A DNA stretch of 64,000 nt from Melieria omissa (lineage: Eukaryota; Arthropoda; Insecta; Diptera; Ulidiidae): positions 39,191,348 through 39,255,347 of the forward strand of contig OZ020268.1 of the NCBI GenBank assembly GCA_963971225.1, read 5' to 3'. This document shows, piece after piece, positions 56,160 to 64,000 of this stretch (positions within the stretch are counted from its first letter, which is position 1; each line of letters starts with the position of its first letter). Position numbers and translations under genes: made by a program. The notes beneath the pieces are model-generated. The model made no database searches and was not told the origin of the DNA. It saw only the letters and a program-made list of their open reading frames with translations.

Positions 56160-58480
56160 AGGATATAGTAAGGTGAAATAGACCCCTCTGGTACATCACT
56201 AAGGCCAAGTGGATAATTTTGTTACCACGTGGGAGGGTAGCGAGTTTATAAACATTCCGAAGATGAGAGCCACTTGGTAGCTTTATTGAATACTTGAAGA
56301 TATCTTCGCTAGGTCCGCTAGGCAGCTGAAGAAGTGCTGTCCTATGAATCGAAAGAAGATACTCAACAGTTGCCTTACAGTCTTCGTTTCTGCCACTTCT
56401 GCAGAAGTCATTACGAAGAAGTCTCAGTCTTTTGACATGTTGGCCAATGGAACAGTGCCGTTATGATTCCCACAACAATCCCTAAGAGGCTGTGTTTAGT
56501 ATAATCAATTTACTGAATCTACTTTAATTGGTCAAAGACCAGATCTGTCTTGTAGTGATGTATGTTTGTTCGTGGATCCGTCTGATGTTTGCTCTGTAAA
56601 AGTATGCGTTTTTCAAATGAAGTTTTCAAGTGGATAGTGTTATGCCAACCTTCTCTGTGGCTTTGATGCATTGAAGATCTGTACCCGCTCTTGTCAACTT
56701 GTCGGCTATACCCTTCCCTTTATGTCCCTGTGCCCAGTCACCCAGGAGATCTCATTCATAGATGATCGGTTACTTAAAACATTGAACTAAAGAATTTACA
56801 GCGAATTTCATGTAAAAGACAGCCTTCATGAAATTGGATATATTGTGAAGCTCTCCTGACTCTTCGACTAACATTTTACCCAAGGCCACCTAGTGGATCT
56901 CTCTTCTTTCTTCTGTACACGTTTGGACAACCGAAAGTTAGCCGGAACTATGGACATCTTGATTCTTGTGACTACCGATTCATACGTCATTCTTTACAAA
57001 GAGTGTTTTTCCCAATATGCGCACTCTTCTCGTTACTTCACATACCGGAACCATTAGCTCTCTTGGTTGTTGTGACTACTAATCCATACCACTCCCATTT
57101 TTTTCTACGGGTGTTTTTCCAGTAGACGCAATCTTCTACTTTCCATGCCGGAACCATTTACCTCTTAGGTTTTATAACCACTAATCCGTATGGCACTTTC
57201 TTCCACGGGTTTTTAACCCAGAAGGTGCAATCTCCTAATCCCCATGTCGGAATCATTGACCCTCTTGGTTCTTGTGACTACTGATTCATACGTCATTCTC
57301 TTCTGAGGATCTTTGACCCAGTAAGCCCAATCTTCCACTTAATGTGCCGGAACTATTGGCCTCTTGGGTCTTGCGACTACTAATCCATATATTATTCACC
57401 TGTACGAGTGTTTTTCTAAATAGGTGAAATCCTTTACTCCCTATACCGGAACCATTAGATTTTGGTTCTTGTGACCACTAATCCATACGTCATTCTCCTC
57501 TACGGATATTTTCCCCAGTACGCGCAATCTTCTACTCCACATGCCGGAACCCTTAAACTCTTGGTTCTTGTGACTACTTGTTCATAAGTTATTCTCTTTT
57601 ATTGCTAATCGAAATTAAAAAATTATCATTTCGTTTTAATTTTGAGCCTTTTTTAGGAAAATGTTTATACACAAAAATTTGTTTGAATGCAATCTAGATC
57701 TAACTTCCTCTACTGAACTTTCCATGGCCTGCAAGTGATGCAGTCAACCATCTCATGCCTCAAATACATTGACCGTGGCAATATGATCGCATCTATATCA
57801 AACTATAGATTCTGAACGATCCGCCAGGTACCGCATTTTTAGTCTGACGGTTAAAGGTATTGAGTTATAGGACATGGGCATGACCGAGGGTTCGATGTCA
57901 ATGTCAGCACTATTATCCAGTGCCGGACAAGCGACATACCATTCACCACGTGTTTCAGTTTTCAGATGACCTTGAGGGCCTCTCCTTTACGAAAACATCA
58001 AGTGAAGGTAGACTCGCCAAGGCATCTACCAATAGGCTAGAAGTAGTCGAAAAAGCTTCCGTACAACATATGACCACAGTACACTGCAGTTTGGACAAGG
58101 TTCTGTTGACCCCTGCTAGAGAGAGTCTGCTCATCCAGACCACCGATACGTAGGAAATGATGGGTCTTATCATAGCTTTATACAGAAGAACTTGCTAAGA
58201 GAAAGGCCCCACGTTTTTCCCAAGACACCTTATGACAGTGCTTTTGATGTTTTTAATGCCACGTGCAATTTCCAATTTTATGAAGTTTGTCATCTAGGAT
58301 AACTCCCAGATATTGGACTTCTTTGGATAGTTACCCACTTGAGTGAAGGCAAGATGAATCTCCCAAGATTCCCCGTTCTGGTAAAGAGAACCATACCAGT
58401 TTTAGCAGATAGACCATTCACACTACACCAGATGTCAATCATATCCAGAGTCCTCACTTACTGGTGTTAGAAGCTGTGGC
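56160..58480 (-). pseudogene. Decayed non-LTR retrotransposon (RT, RNase H, zinc knuckle), minus strand
   Basis: On the minus strand, from high to low coordinates, the following are seen. Near 58400 MVLFTR.GNLG, from the RT palm-thumb boundary. At 57955-58173 MIRPIISYVSVVWMSRLSLA followed by LSKLQCTVVICCTEAFSTTS, the RT thumb. Near 56750 ISWVTGHRDIKG, RNase H. Near 56430 FCRSGRNEDCKATVEYLL, a broken zinc knuckle. The order fits RT-RNase H-knuckle of an I/Loa-like element. Stops, frameshifts and a 660-bp tandem array break it up. Confidence 0.7.
56941..57600. repeat. Seven-copy tandem array, unit about 100 bp
   Basis: CCGGAAC.ATTA, CTTGGTTCTTGTGACTACTA, ATCCATACGTCATTCT and TTTTTCCCAGTA.GCGCAATCT recur with starts at about 56941, 57043, 57146, 57245, 57346, 57444 and 57542 (spacing 98-103). 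It lies inside the LINE relic. Confidence 0.9.
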
Positions 58481-58489
58481 GTGATGGCA

Positions 58490-60050
58490 CTTTTGTGGTG
58501 AACTTAATGTCTGAACCCAAACTGGAATTGCAAATTTTGATCGAACACAATTTGCACTCGATCGATTAAGCTAATCCTAGGCTAGTTTTCTACAAGTACA
58601 TTTTTAACCTCCTCTTAGTTTTTCCTTTTTTATGTCCTCTGAACTACACCAGAGTCACCTCTACCTCTGGGCACCAGTTGAATTTCAGGACACATTCCCA
58701 AACTAACTTAGAGGTTAGAGTCGATTACCACAGGCACTTAATCACCGTTTGACTGTCTAGAACTATAAGAATCGACCTACCTCTTGGACACCTGGCAATC
58801 AATGAATTAATTCAGTTTTTGAGTCAATTCCCCCATTTCCGCCCACACATGTCCTTCTGCATGTCCCATTCAGTTCTTTCGAAAGATGCCATCAAAACCC
58901 CGAGTGCGTTGACATCAACGCAACAGTGCACAACAAAAGTAACAAAACATGTAAAAATTTTGTAATGTGAGTGAAAAAGTCAATATTTAAAAACCAACAA
59001 ATCTCCGAGTTAATTTCCTAATTTTTTCTACGTTTAGTTTTAGTTTTCTTTTATTGTAAACATTTTCTTTGCTCTCAAATTAATGAAAAAGAAAATGTAT
59101 TCATTCAGTAGAAAAATTACGCTTTCTACTTACCAGCATCCACTGCTTATGTGTGCAGCTTGCATTTTCCACTTCCATTTTCTTGTGTCGAGTTAACAGC
59201 AAAACGCAAGAAAATTCGAAAACAGCAAAGCAGCGAAGCTGTGTGTAAAATATCCCAGCAGATTAGTCATAAAAATGCCAAACAGATAATGCCTCCAAAG
59301 GGTATCGTCTCGGGCACGAAATGCAACATCACTGGCCGCATCTGGCCAACTGACAGATTGCGGGCAGAGAGCAGCAGCAACAGCCAAATGCCGAATGGCC
59401 AACAAACAAGTGCAATTTTCTCAGCAACCGAAACAACAAAAATAAACCACAGCTTGCAACATTTCGTTGCCACATACATACAAACACATATACATACATA
59501 TATATATATACAAACATATATACATACATACATGTGTACATATATTTCATAGTGGTTTCTTTCATTTTCTTGAGTCAATGCGCACAAAAAATGTTGCACA
59601 AATAAAGTATCGACATTGTCATTGTTGTTGTTCTTCTTCTTTATATTTGTTGTTCTTATTTATATGTTATTGTTGTTGTTGTTTTTCTTATGGTTGAGAT
59701 GGCAAAAATGAAATACAGCCAAAAAAAACAAAAAACGAGACAAAATAATAGATTCTAATGAGAAGTTCTCTCGAAACCAACAACAACAACAATCACTCTG
59801 CCCTCAAAAGTGTTAATAACCTCGGCGGCTTTAAAAACAAGAAGCTGCACAATCGTTGCCGCAATGCATTTTATATCGTTCAATGCACTTCTAGGCATCG
59901 ACAATTTGACGATTGAATGAGTTTTAAGTTGCCGACTCAGAAGTTTCGAGTGTTTTGCGTAAAGCACTTTAATACGATTGGGTCAACAACTTTTCAACAG
60001 ATTAGGAAATATTGAAATTATTTCAACGATTATGTGTTGCAATGTTTTTA
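58490..60050. other. Noncoding region
   Basis: CAA/TTG tracts and an (ATAC/TA)n stretch at about 59474-59545. ORFs over these tracts have no domain. Confidence 0.45.
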
Positions 60051-60199
60051 GTGGCATTGGTGGTCAAAGTTGAGGTTCTTAGACTAACAAAAAGTTGATT
60101 TTTAAATTAAAAACTTAGTATCCTGTACAGGACTGTGAGTTTTCCAAGTGTTGATTTTCGAAAACTCAGAAATGATATGCAAAAAAATGGCTTAGCATT

Positions 60200-61930
60200 T
60201 ATTATTATTGAATCCTGAAAAGTTCTACTAAAAGATATGAGCTATATTTCAGATTAGTGGAGCTTCTAGCTTAAAAGTTACGAAGATAATTTTTCAAAGT
60301 CATCTCTTAGCATCGTTTTACTTAGCTTTTCCGTGAAATACGTGGATCACTTTTGGATAGCTGGAAACTACAGCTGAAAGATGTGCCATACTTCAGAACA
60401 TTACTTCAGATGATTTTGCTTTTGATGAGCCATATTTCGGATTACCAGCCTGGTTTAGGATTTCCGATTAGTTGATCGATTTTGAAGTGTAGACTTTATT
60501 CAAAGTTGCTCTTCAACTATTTTTCGATAGGTAGAGAGATTTACTATCAGCAACTCCTCTGATATGATGAGAGAGTTGAGGGCAGTTGGACAGTTGTTTA
60601 GGAGCTCCGAGCAGGTGAACGATTTTACACTTCAAAACTTTATTCAAGGTTACTCTTCAACTTTGATTTACTTGACTATCCGATAAATTTGTGGGCCCAG
60701 TTTTTTGGATAGCTGGAGAGATCTACTGTAAGATCAACTATAGTTTAGGTCACTAGACCTTCTGGTTTAGGATCTACAGGCAGTTGAATGATTTTAAAAA
60801 GTTAACTTTTCTCCAAGTTATCCTTCAATACTTATGTACCTGACTTTCCCGTGGAATTTTTGACCAATTTTTTGATTCAGGGGATCTATTATAAGATTTG
60901 ATAAGATATTTTGGATCACCATTTCGCCTGGTTCAAGAGCTACGAGCAGTTGAACGATTTTTTTGCCTTTCAAATTTGATTTACTTGACTTTCCTATGGA
61001 ATTTTGGGCCTATTTTTTGGATAGCTGGAGAGATCTACTATAACTTCAACCATAGTTTAGGTCACAAGTCCTTCTGGTTAGAATTTACAGACAGTTGAAT
61101 GATTTAAAAGTAACTTTCCTTCAAGTTATCCTTCAACATTGATTTACTTGACTTTCCAGTGAAATTTTGGGCAATTTTTTCGGAAGCTAGATTTACTATC
61201 ACCAGTTTCTCTGGTCTGGGAGCTGAAGGCAGTTGGACAGTTGTGAAAAGTTTACTTATTTCAAAGTCGCTCTTCTACATCGATTTACTTGGGTTCAATA
61301 TTGATTCATTTGACTTTCCGGTGGAATTTCGAGTCAAGTTGTTGGATAGTTGGAGAGATCTACTATAATATCAAACATAGTTTAGGTCACCAGAACTTTT
61401 TTCAAAGATTTATAGACAACATCGATTTACTTAGGTTCAATATTGGTTTACCTGAGTTTCCGGTGGAATTATGGGCCTATTTTTTGGATAGTTGGAGAGA
61501 TCTGCTATAAAATCAACCATCATTTAGGTCACTAGCCTTTCTGGTAAGGATCTATAGGCAGTTGAATAATTTTTAAAACATGATTTTTTTCTAAGTCACT
61601 CTTCTTCATCGATTTACTTGGGTTTAGTATTGATTTACTTGACTTCCCGAAAAAATGTGGGCCTATTTTTTGGACACCTGGAGAGTTCTACTTTAAAATC
61701 AACCATAGTTTAGGTCAGAAGACCTTCTTGTTAGATTCTACAGGCAGTTGAATAACTTTGAAAACGTGACTTTTTCCAAAATTGCCCTTCAACATCGATT
61801 TACTTGGCTCTCTGGTGGGATATCGAGGATTTTCAGCAAATTTTTGAACAACTGAAGAAATTTTTAACAAGATGAGTTAGTAAGTTGAAGTTAACCCTTC
61901 TGGTTAAGAAGCTACAGGCTTTTATTTTGT
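60200..61930. repeat. Satellite-like array, unit about 140-190 bp, about ten copies
   Basis: GATTTACTTGACTTTCC, GGAATTTTGGGCC.ATTTTTTGG, ATAGCTGGAGAGATCTACTA, AACCATAGTTTAGGTCAC and CAGGCAGTTGAATGATTTT recur in order. GATTTACTTG falls near 60664, 60967, 61140, 61280, 61423, 61610 and 61797. Some copies contain an inserted GGGTTCAATATTGATTTA phrase. No coding potential. Confidence 0.85.
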
Positions 61931-61939
61931 ATTTAACAG

Positions 61940-64000
61940 TTCTTTTCCAGTTTGACAAAGTTAAGTGAGTATTTACAATGAATTCACTTTACTGCTGATA
62001 TGTATGAGGAAAGTTCTAATGGGATAAAGTTGGTATGTCCTATGTCTTGTCTTTGTTTTTTACATTGCGGAAGATTAGAAATCTGAATTTTTTTATTAAT
62101 TTTTTTTTGTACATAGCAAACTAGAAAATTGCAACAATTTGCCCCACATTCTCACTCGTAACTTTTACTTCGAGTGGCAAAGCTTCTGTTTTCCGAACAG
62201 CTGGTGGATATGTCGCTCCTCATTTACCCCCCCGAGGCTAACTACCTACTTCTGGGTCTTTTCTAGCATTTTTTCTGTTGTAAACCTTACGACAGTAAAC
62301 TTGCAAATTATGGAAATTTACGTTGACTCAAAACACCAAGGATCTCTAATTGATAGGGAAACAACTAGAAATTCTATAGAGTCTATGCTTGACGGACCTG
62401 GCCAGACCCAACTTAGCCTTAAGCATGTTATAACCAACCAAAGGGCTCCTAGAAGACCCACAAAGAAAGGGCCTAAGAAATATGAGAACATTTTCTATGG
62501 AGCATGTTCCATGTTCTAACCTTTTCACGAACTGATCCTTTGATCGGAACTTTGCCTTTGATCTGAATTTTGATCTCAATTTCAAAAATAAATGTAGACT
62601 GTTCATAATTTTCATTCATTTCAACTCTCTATAATATTGAATGGATCATGAAAACTTCGATTTCAAGCATATCCTTATTTTTGTATGTTAAAATATTTGT
62701 TCAAAAATGTTTTTCTTACCATTTTGATAAGTAACTATCTCTGTGTTTTTATAAAATTGTCAGACTTTCAGACTATTTTCATAATTTTCCTTTTCTTTGA
62801 CTCGCCTTTTGCACTTCTTTCCACCAATGTGTTTTGTGTCTGTTCGAACTTTTGTGCACTTTTGTGTTTTTTTATGCTATGGATCGATTCAAAATCGGAT
62901 GTTGTCACCTTGCTGGTGCCGACATCCGCTCCGACACTGTCTGCGGTTGCAATTTACTTCGCTGCCAAACTCATTCGTTTCCATTTCTATTATCCTGTTT
63001 GTGCCACATTGTGCAATGCGATTGTTTTGAAGGCATTGACGTATGCAGCTGGGAGGAATTTAAAAACAAATTTGTGTAAAATTGCTATACAACAATTTTA
63101 GAAGGAAAAAAATTTGAAGCAGCTTTCGTTAAACAAAATTCAGGCTTACAAAGCGCACATCTCGGCTGTTTTAGCTGTAAGGACGTTTTATACAAAGTTA
63201 GTCTGAAAGATCTTGAGTCTTCTTTGCGTGGGAAATGAGCATCGAGTTCCTAATCTCAGAATAAGAACATGAACAGAATTTCGGAAAGTAAAAGACCTGA
63301 AGAAAAAGGTGACCATATCTAAGTTGGAGAAATCCACATCTAAGTTGGAGCCTATTTCTGCGAGCCATGACGTTGGTTCCGAAAGGTTTCAACGGTTAGG
63401 AGACAAGATTTGGAATAAAAAAGTTATGGATACTTGACTTGAACCCATCAAGATCAAAGGTGCTGAGGAAAATCCACTCAGAGAAGCTTTTCCATCATTG
63501 TTGCAGTACCAGTTATCGCTCAGAATAGTCAACTGGCATCAGTAAGTACAGAAAATAAACAGTTGACGAACAATTTGAACGGCTGTAATGCAATCGAAAT
63601 ACCATTAAGTAAGGAACCCAACTAATCACTCAATGGGATAATGAACCAAAGCCACCTATGTTCAAAGACTAAGTAACTTAAAGAACCATACAAATTATTT
63701 TTCCTTCTTGGCATCAAACTCTCATTAGATACTCGCAATATTACAAAGAATATTTCAACAAAGTTCTTAAAAACTTAACCCATTTGGATAAATTCAATTA
63801 AAACAAAATCGGCTACAAAAATCCTGCCGTTTCATCTCAACACAGATTTTCTTATCTAAAGGAAATTTGTAAATTATATAAATATTTTAAAAAGTTCCCA
63901 GAAAACCCGCCTACATGTAAACTGTTCGCCAAATCAAAACCAGCTCACGCCCACTTGTGCCTTGTGTACATATTTCACTTCAATTTTCTAAGCGTTTTTT
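61940..64000. other. Noncoding AT-rich sequence
   Basis: A 69-codon open stretch at 62310-62519 ends KKYENIFYGACSMF, but it has no recognised domain or clear splice context. The rest shows no gene. Confidence 0.35.

Noticed and set aside
62139..62519. 126-codon ORF
   Set aside because: The last 69 codons look somewhat protein-like, but there is no domain, no splice-site pair and no supporting context, so it is only mentioned in the region note.

Overview
The window looks like nuclear DNA of a higher fly, probably a tephritid fruit fly or close relative. This is inferred from long AT-rich noncoding stretches, abundant CAA/TTG and CA/TG simple repeats, short GT-AG introns, mariner, hAT and TTAA-type elements, and many 3' scraps of RNase-H-bearing non-LTR retrotransposons. 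Nothing bacterial, viral or CRISPR-like is visible, and most open reading frames are shadows of low-complexity DNA.

The one convincing host gene is not an open ORF. Three exons (42547-42619, 42712-42832, 45559-45670) join in phase into a 101-residue secreted cysteine-rich protein with a clean signal peptide, and AATAAA lies 89 bases past the stop. Its end resembles single-domain von Willebrand factor C (SVWC/Vago-like) proteins. Its 2.7-kb second intron carries a LINE tail and three minisatellites. A weaker coding candidate lies at 26395-26685.

The rest is mainly repeats. Region 1-9.5 kb has tRNA-like repeats, an apparently exact 1499-bp tandem duplication and LINE 3' ends with CCTAA tails. 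Region 9.5-17.3 kb is noncoding sequence with simple repeats and a 77-bp array that seems to amplify half a tRNA-like element. Region 17-20.3 kb has AT-rich repeats, a TTAA-type MITE, a decayed mariner and a hAT MITE with perfect 8-bp target duplication. Region 20.3-25.1 kb is noncoding, then AT-rich with foldbacks, then a LINE end. Region 28-32.4 kb has short tandem repeats and two or three MITEs.

At 32426-35412 a hAT element (8-bp target duplication, transposase C-terminus on the minus strand) carries two nested mariners, one complete except for a single stop codon. Region 36.3-38.5 kb is a degenerate array rich in the telomere-like word CCTAA. After the gene come (TAAAA)n tracts, a tRNA-derived SINE, a TTAA-type MITE, a small hAT MITE, a minus-strand LINE ruin containing a seven-copy 100-bp array (56.2-58.5 kb), and a satellite-like array (60.2-61.9 kb). 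The blocks between hold no recognisable exon but could be introns or regulatory DNA.
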